Assembly: GCA_037355855.1 (NCBI GenBank)
Contig: CM074764.1
Location: 3,472,001-3,536,000 of the forward strand
DNA: 64,000 bases
Source: Pseudo-nitzschia pungens
Taxonomy: Eukaryota; Bacillariophyta; Bacillariophyceae; Bacillariales; Bacillariaceae
Direction: 5' to 3'
In this document: positions 11,374-22,085 of the stretch, piece after piece
Numbering within the stretch: position 1 is the stretch's first letter
Layout: the number at the start of each line of letters is the position of its first letter
Translations under genes and position numbers: made by a program
Notes under the pieces: generated by a model
Databases searched by the model: none
Seen by the model: the letters and a program-made list of their open reading frames with translations, nothing else
What the model was told of the DNA's origin: nothing

Positions 11374-11957
11374 TTGTCGCTCTGCAGGGGCAAGGCAGTT
11401 GTTTTGTCATATGTGCTTTGTCGGGTATGTAAGATTACTAGTAAGAATTTTTGACATGTGAACCAGGCACTACAAGTACTAAGAAGATAGTAAGCTTACT
11501 ATTGCTCAGCCTAATATTGCTCATCAGCCTAGTACTATTGCTCAGCCTATTGCTCAGCTTGATGTTGCTAAGAATATTGCTCAGCATGTTCTTGCACAGC
11601 ATATTGCTCAGCATGTTGCTAAGCCTATTGCTCCGCATGTCCTTGCTCAGCATGTCCTTGCTCAACATGTCCCTGCTCAGCATGTCCCTGCTCAGCATGT
11701 CGCTCCTTGCTCAGCATGTCCCTGCTCAGCATGTCCTTGCTCAGCATGTTGCTCAGCCAATTGCTGAGATTGCTGCATGCCCATTTTCTGAATCACACCT
11801 CCTGTCTGAAAATGCAAAAAATGCACTTGAAGACACATGTCTGAAAATGTAACAAGACTTGTCGCTTTGCAGGGGCGAGGGAGTTGTTTTGCCTCATTTG
11901 CTTGGTTTGTGGGATATGTAGGACGATCAGTAGGAATTTCTACATGTGAACCAAGCA
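11374..11957. repeat. 15-bp TTGCTCAGCATGTCC array between 97-bp direct repeats
   Basis: A tandem array of TTGCTCAGCATGTCC-like units fills about 11500-11765. It is flanked by two similar direct repeats of about 97 bp, 11374-11470 and 11859-11957, both containing TTGTCGCT, TGCAGGGGC, AGTTGTTTTG and ACATGTGAACCA. The open frame over the array (Leu/Ser-rich) is a consequence of the unit length and not a supported gene. Confidence 0.7.
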
Positions 11958-12099
11958 CAAAATAGATAAAACTTGATATCAACGTACCAGTAGGAGCAGT
12001 ATTGGCAGTAGTATGGTGCTAATAAGGTATGATCTGCTCAGTGGTGCTGGTATGATGTAGTACTAGTAGTAGTATGCTCCTCGTCTGGTACAATTTCTA

Positions 12100-13200
12100 G
12101 TAGAGTTACAACAAGAAGATGCTCCTAGTACTAGTAGGCCCTCCAGTAGGATTTGTACCAGATCTACTACATACTACTAGTACTGCAGCTCTGAGCAGCT
12201 CTATCATCATACTAGCTAGTACTACAAGCAAGATATAAAGTGTGGTGGTAACAGGAGATAGATGGACCTTCAGAATACTAGAACAAGGGGGGATATTAAA
12301 CAGAATGCTGGTAGACACCAGGATGCTGGGCCCTACCAGTGGGATTTGTACCAGATGTACATATCCCAGATCTGAGCAGCAGCTCTATATTATAAGTTAT
12401 ACTACTACAGTGTGCTAAGATATAGACAGAGGAACTGTAGAATAGAAGGGGGATACTAAACAGGATGATAGACAGGATGCTGGGCCTTCCACTAGGATTT
12501 GTACCAAATCTACATACCCAAACTCTTAGCAGCCACCATAGTAGCCACTATAGTACTATCACTATAGGTGGTGGTATACAGGGTACTTAGATCATATGCT
12601 ACTAGATGGAGGAACTGTAGAATAGAATTAAACAGAATGCTAGACAGGGTGGTGAGCCCTTCCAGTACTAGGATTGGTACCAGATCTGCATACCTCAGAT
12701 CTGAGCAACACAATACTAGTAGTACTAATATGAGGTATAGAGTGTGCTGCTAAGATGTGGTCGGAACTGTAGAATAGAAGGGGGGATACTAAACAGGATG
12801 CTAGACAGGATGCTGAACCTTTCCAGTAGGATTTCTTGTACCAGATCTACTTGTACCAGATCTAGCTACATCATACCCCAGATCTGATCAGTTCTATATC
12901 ATAAGATATACAGGGTGCTAAGAAGATAGAGATGGAGGAAGTTGTAGAATAGAAGGGGGGATATTAAACAGGAGGATGCTAGACAGTAGCATGCTTGGCC
13001 TACCAATAGGATTAGTACCAGATCTACATACCCAAACTCTACCAGCCCTTTATTATGATCTATGCAGGGTGCTAAGATATAGACAAAACTGTAGAATTGA
13101 AAGGGAAATACGACTACTAAACAAGAAGGAAATGCTACTAGACAGCAGGATGCTTGGACCTACCAGTTGGATTACATATACTACTCAGGTACTGCAAGAT
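12100..13200 (+). repeat. Degenerate satellite array, units of about 150-205 bp
   Basis: Seven degenerate units centred near 12130, 12340, 12490, 12670, 12825, 13000 and 13155. Each has GGATGCT, a CCTNCCAGTAGGATTTGTAC core, CAGATCTACATACCC, then CAGATCTGAGCAG. TACTAAACAGGATGCTAGAC precedes several cores. Inverted units of the same family lie at 4972-5340. No ORF is supported. Confidence 0.75.
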
Positions 13201-13219
13201 ACACCCCTAGTAGAGTGAC

Positions 13220-13828
13220 AGCATGATGAGGTTTGGTCCATAGGGAGTGCATGATATGGTGGTTCTCAATGTAAAGGCATGAAGAAAGGATTGCTGGGAG
13301 CTGAGCTGCTGTGTGGAGCTACTCTGTATTCCTCACCATGCTGACATCAGGATCTTGCTAATAACAGTAATCTAGCATACAGTACTGTAGACTACTACTA
13401 GTGTGGTGTCAACCTTATCATCAACTACGGATAGATCTACAATCATATACAAGAATTGGTATTATTGTCATCCAGAGTAATCCTTACAATCAAGTACCAC
13501 CCAGGCATTGAATGATACTGCTGGTGGTTCTGCATTCAAAAATATTTTTTCCAATGTACCAAAATGTCATAAATGTTTAGGGCAAATCGAAGGTCCTCAC
13601 CAATGTTTTGAAATCGTGTGGAAATGATATTCCATTTCTTTGTTTCGATAGGTCATTTTGTATATTTCCGAGTCATAATGGGCAGTCAGCATACTGGAGG
13701 AATAATGCATTAAATAGATGTGACACCCAAAGTCTTGGTTCTTTTGGACTCAGACTTTTTTCATAGTCCCAAGCACACATAGGGTGAGGACTATTGGCAC
13801 TGGAATGGTGGAAATATTCCATTATTTC
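13220..13828. other. Gap with a direct repeat
   Basis: No gene seen. A segment containing ATTCCATTTCTTTGTTTCGATAG near 13618-13668 recurs in diverged form (ATTCCATTATTTCTTAATTTCC) near 13810-13858, the second copy overlapping the end of the neighbouring ORF. Confidence 0.4.
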
Positions 13829-14416
13829 TTAATTTCCATAGGTCACTTTGTGTATTTTCATGGCAGGCCGTCCAACATTCTGATAGTTGCCAGCCCCAGT
13901 ATATGGTATACAGTTGGCTTGGCAGTCTACTAACACTTGAGTACAAACTTGGGTGACAGTTTTTTTGAAGGAACTTGACTCGTTGTTGAAGACTCTGCAG
14001 ATGGTACTGACAGGATGCACTGATTTCCAGGTGTCTCGGGGAGGGGCGCTCAGAACATACTCAAAGTGAACTGCAATGGCAATTCTGATATTCTTGCGTG
14101 TGGTTGCAGCTTGGTAGCAGGGTTGGATATCCTCAGCATTGATTGGTTCATACTCTTCATCATCACTTGATTCTTCGGCATAATTGACAGGAGCTGCTGC
14201 AACCCTTGCTCCTGGTTTAGTATCTTCCACTTCTGCTGGTGGTGGTGGTGGGGGTGAGGTAGCTTGCTCTGCTTCCAACCTAGCCTGCTCCTCTTCACAT
14301 TCTCTTTTCTGCTCGCGCACAAGAATAGTGCTCAACCTCTGCCTGTCTCTACGGGGCCTTGGAGTCGCACCGGCCGATCGACGCTTTCTTCTCTTTTTTG
14401 GTTGCGTTGGTTCCAT
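13829..14416 (-). CDS. Unrecognised basic/acidic protein, 195 residues
   Basis: Begins MEPTQPKKRRKRRSAG, a strong basic nuclear-localisation-like cluster, then a Glu/Gln-rich helix (REQKRECEEEQARLEAEQ), six prolines, an acidic SSDDEEYEPINAEDI segment, and a more ordered C-terminal half (RIAIAVHFEYVLSAPP to NVGRPAMKIHKVTYGN). I do not recognise a family. A GRP-x-K motif after a helical region can occur in DNA-binding domains of transposases, and the repeat-rich setting would suit a transposase N-terminus, but no DDE core follows in any frame. The ORF could also be chance. Confidence 0.35.
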   Translation of the reverse strand: MEPTQPKKRRKRRSAGATPRPRRDRQRLSTILVREQKRECEEEQARLEAEQATSPPPPPPAEVEDTKPGARVAAAPVNYAEESSDDEEYEPINAEDIQPCYQAATTRKNIRIAIAVHFEYVLSAPPRDTWKSVHPVSTICRVFNNESSSFKKTVTQVCTQVLVDCQANCIPYTGAGNYQNVGRPAMKIHKVTYGN

Positions 14417-14599
14417 GGTGTACCTAGTAGGGTAGACTCACTCGGCGCGACGTTCGATTTCGCGTTGTAAGCTCCACGCGTTGTAAAAACTGTTGCTTCG
14501 GTCTTTGTATTGCCTTCGAAGACTCACTCGGCGGGACGTTCGGTGGGAGTTGTGTTCCGGTTGCTTCTTTAGCTTTGTGTTGCACCGGTATCACCTTGC

Positions 14600-14850
14600 C
14601 TTGCTCGCACGTCGATTGCTTGAGTATCGAAAAACGCTATTGCTCCGGTTGGTTACGTATCGAATGGCAACCGAATCGACTATTACCTTCCTCGCACCTC
14701 GATTGCTTGAGTATCGAAAAACGCTGGATGGAGTATCGCGTTATATTGCTCCGTTTCCCCGTGTCCGTTTGCTTGAGTATCGAATAACAACCGAATCGAG
14801 TAGCGTATCACCTTGCTCGCACCGCGATTGCTTGAGTATCGTTCTTATCC
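14600..14850 (+). repeat. GATTGCTTGAGTATCG repeats
   Basis: Four spaced copies of GATTGCTTGAGTATCG or GTTTGCTTGAGTATCG (about 14619, 14701, 14768, 14826), separated by related CTCGCACC and GAATGGCAACCGAATCGA phrases. Non-coding repeat upstream of the 195-residue minus-strand ORF. Confidence 0.6.
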
Positions 14851-15641
14851 TTTTGATTCCTTCGTCGGCAGGAAAAGTGTGAAGAAACGAACGCCTTCTC
14901 AAACAATCGGAAAACGGTGGGATTGAGAACAAAGACTTCGTGGCATTCGTGGTGTGTTTTCTTGTGGGATTCAACAATGACTTCCATCGAATTCATGTGT
15001 TTTCTGTTTCTTTCGATCGAGTTCTTTGAGACAGAAGCTACACGTGGAAAATTCAACGTAACCGATCACCGTTCAAAACTTACACGTGGAACATTTTTTA
15101 ACGGTTTAACCGTCCAAGAGTGACTGGGCGTGCGTGCTTTGAAGGCGCGGAGTTTCGATTTATTTGAAAATAAGAGTCGCGGAGAACCAAATTGCTATTT
15201 GTAAAGGTTTCATAAATATACAGTACAGTAACCAAATACCTCAAGTATCATTATTTTATCAAGAAGTGCACGATCAACATAAGGCATGCAGCAGATAAAA
15301 TTTCAGAATCGGGGTTTAAGAATGGGTCTAAAAACATGACCTTTGGAGGTAGGGTATTGAAGTTGCGAGCAAGGGTAGAAAAACAATTAAGAGACGTAAA
15401 TAACCAGTGACGCGCGCTAAGTAACCGATGACGTGTTTTAAGAAAATTATGGTAAATAGATGTTGGAGAGAATGAGCGAGAAGCATCAAGAAACTGACAG
15501 AAAATAAATTGTGGATGCATTCTAGTGACTCTAGAGATAACCCTCATTCTTTATAATTTTATCAAGTAAATAGTGTGATGACACTTTTAGACTTCTCGTA
15601 CGTTCGAACTCGATCGGAAGGGTTTGATCGTATGTAGAAAC
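14851..15641. other. Gap before foldback element 2
   Basis: No supported gene or RNA. The only small repeat I see is TACACGTGGAA near 15040 and 15080. It ends with the 8-bp duplication GTAGAAAC of the next element. Confidence 0.4.
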
Positions 15642-15843
15642 CAGGGGTCATAATTAGAAGGGGTGTGCCACGATCGCTAAAAATCGGCAATTCATATTCC
15701 ATGTGTGGTCCAATTTAGAAAAATTTCCCTCAACCTCAATTTTTTTTTCCACTTTCACTCCATAATACTAACAAAAACTATTACACTTCAATCTATAACA
15801 ACTCCATCAAAAATTGTAACAAAATAATATGTGAATATTGTAT

Positions 15844-16039
15844 TGCCGTGCACCGGAATACAGTCACGAGCCCACTCGGGACTGGATTAAGGATAGGGAT
15901 AAAAGAAAAGATTAGCGATCCGATAGAATCGCCGATTCAGGAGGGTTGCTGGATCTGTAGCAAATAGACTAATCAATAGAGCTCACAATTTGCATATCAC
16001 TACTATCGTAAACACTACTAGTAGACCCGGGGTATGGCA
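15844..16039 (+). repeat. 5' LTR, 196 bp
   Basis: Begins TGCCGTGCACCGG and ends GGGGTATGGCA, with the canonical TG and CA ends; matches the 3' copy base for base in my reading. Confidence 0.9.
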
Positions 16040-16284
16040 TGATTTTAAAATCAAGCTGAGCGCTGATGACCATGAGCAGAAAGGACCGATCGGACCAAGG
16101 GACCAACGGATCCGAAAGACTGCCAAAAATGGAGGCGCAGAGAAGCAAAAACAGGGAGAAGGATATCCAGTGTCTGCAGCACAAGGAAGACCGACCCCAG
16201 CAACTGTTGGCGCCCAAAGAAGGGAGCAACAGCAGCAACAGAGACACCTAAGTACCTAAACAGGACCATGGTCGACAACAGGAA

Positions 16285-16762
16285 ATAATCGAAAAACACG
16301 AAAACATGTGCCGAAAAAGTGACACATAAATCAGTGAGTGGACTAATTGGACCAACACTGAGTGGATGGACAGACTGCAGACGGATGCCAACCAAAACCG
16401 AAATATACGGATATCCGGAAAGGTATATAACCAAATACCTAAACACCACTAAGTCCCACGGGAGACAGGAAGTGGGACCGGCCCGGTGATTGCTTAATAT
16501 AGAAACAACTCCGGAGAACCACAAAAAAATAATCGAAAATAATGAGTGTCGAAAAAGAGACACATAATCCAGTGAATGGACTAATTGGACCAACACTGAG
16601 TGGACGGACAGACCAAAAAGGGTATGCCGACCAAAACCAGAACATATAAATATCCGGACAGGTATAAAATAAATACCTAAACACCACTAAATCCCACGGG
16701 AGACAGGAAGTGGGACCGGCCCGGTGATTGCTTAATAGGGAAGCAACGCCGGAGAACCACGG
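16285..16762 (+). repeat. Tandem duplication (about 240 bp) in gypsy leader
   Basis: Two copies of a unit running from AATAATCGAAAA through GACTAATTGGACCAACACTG and GGAGACAGGAAGTGGGACCG to CCGGAGAACCAC, the second starting near 16528. They lie in the untranslated leader before gag. Confidence 0.75.
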
Positions 16763-17007
16763 GAATCGAATCCCACGAAATAAAAACAGAAACAACTCCG
16801 GAGAACCACAGGATTCCCGGGAACCAAAGAGAGAAACAACTCCCACCACCAAGATGGATGAGAGCAAAATCAGTTACAACACGAGTTATCGCGTGGAAAC
16901 TAAATTTAAAAGCAAAAACTGGAGCAACCACTTTTGCTCATTTCCACACTGAAATTAACAGATAACAGAATAAAGTAACTAAATTAATTAAATAAAACTG
17001 ATTAACC

Positions 17008-18405
17008 ATGGCGTCCAAAGGAACCAAACAGAAACCCTTCAACCTTACACGCAAGGATTGGCCAGAAGATGCCACCACTGTAAAAATGAGCATCGACTCC
17101 GAAAAGGGAGGGGTTGCGTTCAGCGACTACCTAAAAGTACTCACCGGCACTGAAAGACCGGAACTCTTTATCATCTGGAAAAGAGACTTTGACCAGAAAA
17201 TTGCTGGCAATGACAAACTCCAAGGAGACCAGAAACTGGACGTCCTCCAGAGGGTCCTCTCCAACGAGGCACTCTCTATTGTTCAAATGGCCCTAGGCCG
17301 GTCCTACTACGCCGAGCCAGGTCACAAAACACACAACAATAAACTGGTCCAAAAGAGGATCCAGAAAGTGGCACTAAACGACCTAACTACAGAAGCTCCC
17401 GCTGGCACGACCAAGGAGCCAGTCGAAGGGGACACCACCCAAACTACCGACAAAAACAAACCGACTGCTACGGCAAAATCGGATGAGGAAACAGAGCCCG
17501 AGGACCTCGGCGCTCCAATCCCCAAAAAGAAGGTACCCGATGCCCTCACAAAGTACTACCAATCAGAGGAGTACAAGAAGGATGTCATCGAGGAATGCAT
17601 GTATGCCCTCAAGCTGAAAGTCTTCGGCGATGACATGAACGGGAAACGCTCCTACATCCTCCTCCGCCGCTTTATGCGGGGGATACGAGTCGACATGAAA
17701 CATGGCATCAGAGCCTGGGCCAATCGAATGGCCGAACTCCAAAGCTATCTACCAGAATGTCTCTGGGAAAGTGGCGCCATCACAGGAATGGCACCCTCCA
17801 GCTTCACTCACGACGAGATGAAGGAAATTCTGGACACCAGCATGACCCACACCCAGAGGGACAAACTGGAACACATTGGATGGGACGTCTTTGCCCACTC
17901 CTTCAACACCACCATCGATAAACTCGAAAACTTGGAAACCACCATCCGAAACGAAGAAGAACTTCGCAAACGGATCACCGAACTGGAAAAACAAAATGGT
18001 GGAACCAAGAAGAACTCCAAGGCCACTTCTGGGGGAGGAAACAGCAAGTCTCCCAACAAAAAGAAGCGCCCAATGGAGAAGCAACTATGCAAAACTTGTG
18101 GCAAGACCCACGCCGGCAAATGCTGGAAACTAACCGGAGGACCACCCAAAAAGGGAAAATTTGACCGGGAAACCATCAATCTGCTCAAGGAGCATTTTGT
18201 GGCAAAAGAAGACTCGGACACCGAGCAACACTCCAAACCCCACTGGGGAAGGAACCTCTCCAACCACGAGTACTCCTATGTACTGGCCACGGCCCAAGCA
18301 GATCATGAAGTCTCTGACGACGAGATTGATATCTCGGACAGAGAACTCAAGGAGTACAGGAGAAAATACAAGAAAACCTTCAAAAAGAAGGGATCCCACA
18401 AATGA
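17008..18405 (+). CDS. Gypsy gag polyprotein
   Basis: 465 residues, starting MASKGTKQKPFNLTRKDW in good context (ACCATGG). It has a helical capsid-like region (residues 30-300), a Thr/Lys/Glu-rich linker inside it, a Ser/Gly/Lys-rich basic stretch near 335-350, and a short zinc-knuckle-like motif CKTCGKTHAGKCW (spacing C-x2-C-x3-H-x3-C, shorter than the usual CCHC). It ends at a TGA that is followed directly, in the same frame, by the protease ORF, so a gag-pro fusion would need only stop readthrough. Confidence 0.85.
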   Translation: MASKGTKQKPFNLTRKDWPEDATTVKMSIDSEKGGVAFSDYLKVLTGTERPELFIIWKRDFDQKIAGNDKLQGDQKLDVLQRVLSNEALSIVQMALGRSYYAEPGHKTHNNKLVQKRIQKVALNDLTTEAPAGTTKEPVEGDTTQTTDKNKPTATAKSDEETEPEDLGAPIPKKKVPDALTKYYQSEEYKKDVIEECMYALKLKVFGDDMNGKRSYILLRRFMRGIRVDMKHGIRAWANRMAELQSYLPECLWESGAITGMAPSSFTHDEMKEILDTSMTHTQRDKLEHIGWDVFAHSFNTTIDKLENLETTIRNEEELRKRITELEKQNGGTKKNSKATSGGGNSKSPNKKKRPMEKQLCKTCGKTHAGKCWKLTGGPPKKGKFDRETINLLKEHFVAKEDSDTEQHSKPHWGRNLSNHEYSYVLATAQADHEVSDDEIDISDRELKEYRRKYKKTFKKKGSHK

Positions 18406-19005
18406 ATGGCCGACGCCATCCACACCGGACCACGCATCATCAATCGATTTGCGGACGTCTGTGTGGAGGTGCTGGACCACAAGGGAAGGGGGAGGATGCT
18501 CCGGGGCCTACTGGACTCAGGATGCTCCAAGTCCATAATCCTAAAACACTTTGTCGACCGAAGTCAACTTATGAACCGGGACCACCGATCTGTTACCTAT
18601 AACACCTATGGGGGCAAATTTCGAACAAAGTCCGCGGCTTCAGTGGGACTAAGGCTGATAGAATTCTCCAACTCAAAGACCATCAAATGGACCTTCCAAG
18701 TGGATGAGTACCATCACCACGAGGAGGTACCCTACGACGTGATCATAGGATCCGACTTGATGGCGCAACTGGGACTGGATATTAAATACAGTTCCCAAAC
18801 GCTTACTTGGCAGGGTGACTCCATTCCCATGAAGAGAATGGGGGAGCTCTCCGACCCGGACAAATGTGAGGCAGTGTTCTTTGCCAACACCCAAAGTCCG
18901 ATCCTCCAACAGGAGGAAGAAAGGCAAGCCAAAATCCTGGATGCCGATTACTCCAAGGTAGACATAGATTCTATGGTCAATGACCTGGAGATCACAGACA
19001 CGTGA
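18406..19005 (+). CDS. Gypsy protease fragment
   Basis: 199 residues, MADAIHTGPRIINRFADVC then GLLDSGCSKSII, with the aspartic-protease D-S-G triad, and a second conserved block DVIIGSDLMAQLGLDI (the I-I-G-x-D-x-L segment of retropepsins). It is in the same frame as gag with only one TGA between. Downstream RT would normally follow but is deleted; the frame ends at TGA soon after EITDT. Confidence 0.85.
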   Translation: MADAIHTGPRIINRFADVCVEVLDHKGRGRMLRGLLDSGCSKSIILKHFVDRSQLMNRDHRSVTYNTYGGKFRTKSAASVGLRLIEFSNSKTIKWTFQVDEYHHHEEVPYDVIIGSDLMAQLGLDIKYSSQTLTWQGDSIPMKRMGELSDPDKCEAVFFANTQSPILQQEEERQAKILDADYSKVDIDSMVNDLEITDT

Positions 19006-19015
19006 GGACCTGAAC

Positions 19016-19380
19016 AGGACCACGGTCGTCAACAAGAAACAACCAAAATATTGGAAAAAGACCGTTCCAGGAACGGCGACAAAAATGGGATAAAACGGAG
19101 CAACGTCAATCCCAGTTGCAGTTAGCACCATCGGATGGAGCAGCAGCAACAACAGAGAGACCTAAGGACCTCGATAGGTCCATGGTTGACACAGTAACGA
19201 ACATCAGAAAGCCGTTCGAAGAACAACACAACCAAATAACCGTCCGATCCAGCGTGATGGCGGCAACAATAAGGAAGACCATTCCAGGAACAACGGCAAG
19301 AAACCGGGATAAAACGGAGCAACGTCAATCCCAGTCGCAGCTAGCACCATTAGATGGAGCAGCAGCAACAACTGACCACT
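19016..19380 (+). repeat. Repeat block replacing the RT core
   Basis: Two copies, about 217 bp apart, of a segment running GACCRTTCCAGGAAC to GATGGAGCAGCAGCAACAAC (near 19058-19160 and 19275-19375). Related CAGCAGCAACAGAG and AGGACCATGGTCGACAACA phrases are in the leader at 16215-16280. The duplication lies exactly where the RT fingers and palm should be. Confidence 0.65.
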
Positions 19381-19381
19381 C

Positions 19382-20862
19382 ATGCAAAAAGAAGTAGAAT
19401 ACCTAGGGCTTCTGTTAACAACAGAGGGCATTCAGCCCCAGCCAAAGAAGCTGGCGGCGATGAAACGCCTGGAACCCCCCAAGAACACCAAACAATTGAA
19501 GATGTTTCTTGGGATGGTAAATTTCTACAGGGATATGTGGAAGCGCCGCTCCCACATCCTGGCCCCCCTCAACAAGCTCGCGGGCAAGAAGGGGAAACTG
19601 AATTGGTACTGGGGCCCAGCAGAGCAGAAAGCTTTCATGGAGGCGAAGAGGATGCTCGCAGATGAAGCAAAACTCGCATTCCCGGATTTTACGAAACCAT
19701 TTCATCTCTACTCAGATGCCAGTGACCGGCAACTGGGAGCCACGGTATGCCAAGATGGCAAACCCCTTGGTTTCTACACGAGGAAACTGAATTCAGCGCA
19801 GCTCAACTACACTGTCGGGGAAAAAGAACTCCTGGGTATAGTGGAAGGCTTAAAAGCGTTCGAAGGAATCCTACGAGGACAAGATGTAACCATTCACACG
19901 GACCACCTGAACCTATTGTATCAGCAGATGCCCACCCAAAGAATGGTCCGATGGAGACTCCTCATGGAGGAGTTCCACCCGGTAGTCAAGCATGTGCTGG
20001 CAAAGAAAATGATGCAGCAGATGCGCTGTCCCGACGGGACATCACAGATGACCCAGCAGATACGGTGGAATGGCTACCACCAAATAAGCCCCTCACCTAC
20101 GCGGATGAGGAAGCGCACCTCCGGCAACTCCTATTCCCACTTGGAGAAGCACCGGAAGAATTCCAGGGCAATAGTGCATTCCCACTTGCTCCGGACATGA
20201 TTCAGTTCTACCAGCAGAAGGACACGAAAATCATGAATGCTTTGGAAAAAGACAAAGGCCTGACCACCAAACATGTGGAAGGTTTCAGTCTCATCCAGCA
20301 CAAAGAAGGCAAGATTCTGATTCCCGACAAGCTCAAACAACGAGTGATGGATTGGTACTATCACACAATGTTGGTGCACCTGGGGGAAAAGAGAATGGAA
20401 CAGAGCATACGCTCAGTCTTCAACCTGGAAAACAGGGACCTCCACGAGAAGGACCCTTTTGAGGAATTCACCACCAAGGCAGCATATGCTATCAGAAGCG
20501 CCATCCATACCACCCTGGGGTACTCCCCAGCGCAACTGGTGTTTGGTCGAGACATGTTCATGCCGGTGAACTTCCCAATGGATTGGGAAGCAATCCAAGC
20601 AAGGAAGCAGAAAAGCATCCACAAGAGCAACATCAGGGAGAACCAGAAGAGGATCCCCCATGTCTATAAAGAAGGAGACTATGTCACCCTGGAAAGGAAG
20701 GGCATTATTCCAAAACTATCCTTCCCACGGCAAGGACCTTACAAGGTGCTCAAGGCCCATGATAATGGAACTGTGACTATCGAAACTGCTCCCTCCGTAA
20801 CCGACCGGGTTAACATCAGGAGAGTGCACCCCTATTATTGCAGGGATAGCACTAAGTTGTAG
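19382..20862 (+). pseudogene. Remnant gypsy RT thumb, RNase H and integrase
   Basis: The first frame gives the RT thumb and connection (EVEYLGLLLTTEGIQP, LKMFLGMVNFYRDMWKRRSHILAPL) and RNase H (YSDASDRQLGATV, EKELLGIVEGLKAF, HTDHLNLLY). Near 20003, GTGCTGGC stands where GTGGCTGGC would be expected: loss of one G moves the reading to the frame AGKENDAADALSRRD. That frame has the integrase zinc-binding start (WYYHTMLVHLGEKRMEQSIR), then jumps straight to the post-catalytic region (YSPAQLVFGRDMFMPVNF) and the chromodomain-like tail, so the D-D-E core is absent. Confidence 0.85.
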
Positions 20863-20886
20863 AAGTAACAGTACCATGGGGGAGCA

Positions 20887-21082
20887 TGCCGTGCACCGGA
20901 ATACAGTCACGAGCCCACTCGGGACTGGATTAAGGATAGGGATAAAAGAAAAGATTAGCGATCCGATAGAATCGCCGATTCAGGAGGGTTGCTGGATCTG
21001 TAGCAAATAGACTAATCAATAGAGCTCACAATTTGCATATCACTACTATCGTAAACACTACTAGTAGACCCGGGGTATGGCA
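20887..21082 (+). repeat. 3' LTR, 196 bp
   Basis: Same sequence as the 5' LTR in my reading. Followed by the TGTAT target duplication. Confidence 0.9.
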
Positions 21083-21666
21083 TGTATCTAGCCCAATTTT
21101 TTACAAGGATTCTGAATATGTTACTCATTTTCAGTCTAGATGGATGGAAGTTAAAGTAACATATTTGGATGGATGGTCCAAATTTTGGTTCCAAGTGGAA
21201 GCTTTTAATTGAATAAAAATAAAACGGATGACGGACGGACGATCCGATTTTGAATTTTATATTCCAGGTGGAAGGCACAGATCACTGGTAGTTTGAATTA
21301 GCAATATCAGACAGCAGAGGGACGTAAACTGAAAAAGGTACTTACTACTTGACTCTCAACTATATACCTGAACTGCATATCAAATTTAAAAGTTGGAGAG
21401 TGATTGGAAGTGTACTTGATAAGTTGGTTAATCAGGTACACTTTTACTAGTGATATGCAGTAAATTATGAGAAAAAAAAATTGACTGAGGGAAATTTTTC
21501 TAAATTGGACCACACATGGAATATGGAGTGCCCTTTTTTTTAAACGAGTATTTGTACGTCGAAAACGGATGACGGACAGACGTCGTGGCACACCCCTTCT
21601 AATTATGACCCCTGGTAGAAACAGCAGACCCATTGTTAGGTTTTTTGTATCCGCGTAGTAACCAAA

Positions 21667-22019
21667 TGTCATATCTCTGGAAACCAGAGGTCGACCGAAT
21701 ATAAAAATAAAGTAATTGATAATCTTGTAAAATAAGAAATTATGATAAGAGTTATGATTTTGGAAACTAAGATAAAAATGAATGTTCTCTCGTACAACGT
21801 CGTGTTGTTTTATCTTTGATTAAAACAAACAGACATAGAGAAGCTCGTAATGGTCTTGAAGAACATAAAGAACAGTTCTTCAAAGAACCTAAAAGGTCAT
21901 AGAGAACCTGAGTCGGGGACATCAGTCATAGAGAACCTTGAAGTTGATAGAAACAGTGTTTGTTTCTTAATTCATAAATAGATTGTTTCTTGTGTGTCGT
22001 AGTCTTGAGACATACGACA
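21667..22019 (-). repeat. 3' LTR, 353 bp
   Basis: On the plus strand begins TGTCATATCTCTGG and ends GACATACGACA. It differs from the other LTR by one 3-bp indel (TGT) in the ATTGTTTCTTG region. Confidence 0.9.
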
Positions 22020-22085
22020 TTATCTTTCTTCTCGAGATAGATCTGGTTGAGGTTAGAAAAGATCTTGTTGAACTTGGAAAGAATC

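Larger units (their letters stand above)
15844..21082 (+). mobile_element. Gypsy-type LTR retrotransposon, internally deleted
   Basis: Bounded by two LTRs that I read as identical and by a perfect 5-bp duplication TGTAT (15839-15843 and 21083-21087). Order on the plus strand: LTR, long leader, gag, protease, remnant RT thumb with RNase H, remnant integrase, LTR. The RT fingers and palm (with YxDD) and the integrase catalytic core are missing. Identical LTRs point to recent insertion, so the deletion copy was probably mobilised by a complete relative. Confidence 0.9.
15642..21614. mobile_element. hAT-like foldback element 2, split by a gypsy element
   Basis: Perfect 8-bp flanking duplication GTAGAAAC (15634-15641 and 21615-21622). 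Terminal inverted repeats of about 33 bp start CAGGGGTCATAATTAGAAGG and include GGGGTGTGCCACGA, close to foldback element 1. Sub-terminal arms also pair (AATTTAGAAAAATTTCCCTCA against TGAGGGAAATTTTTCTAAATT). Removing the gypsy insertion leaves roughly 730 bp with no transposase. Confidence 0.85.
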
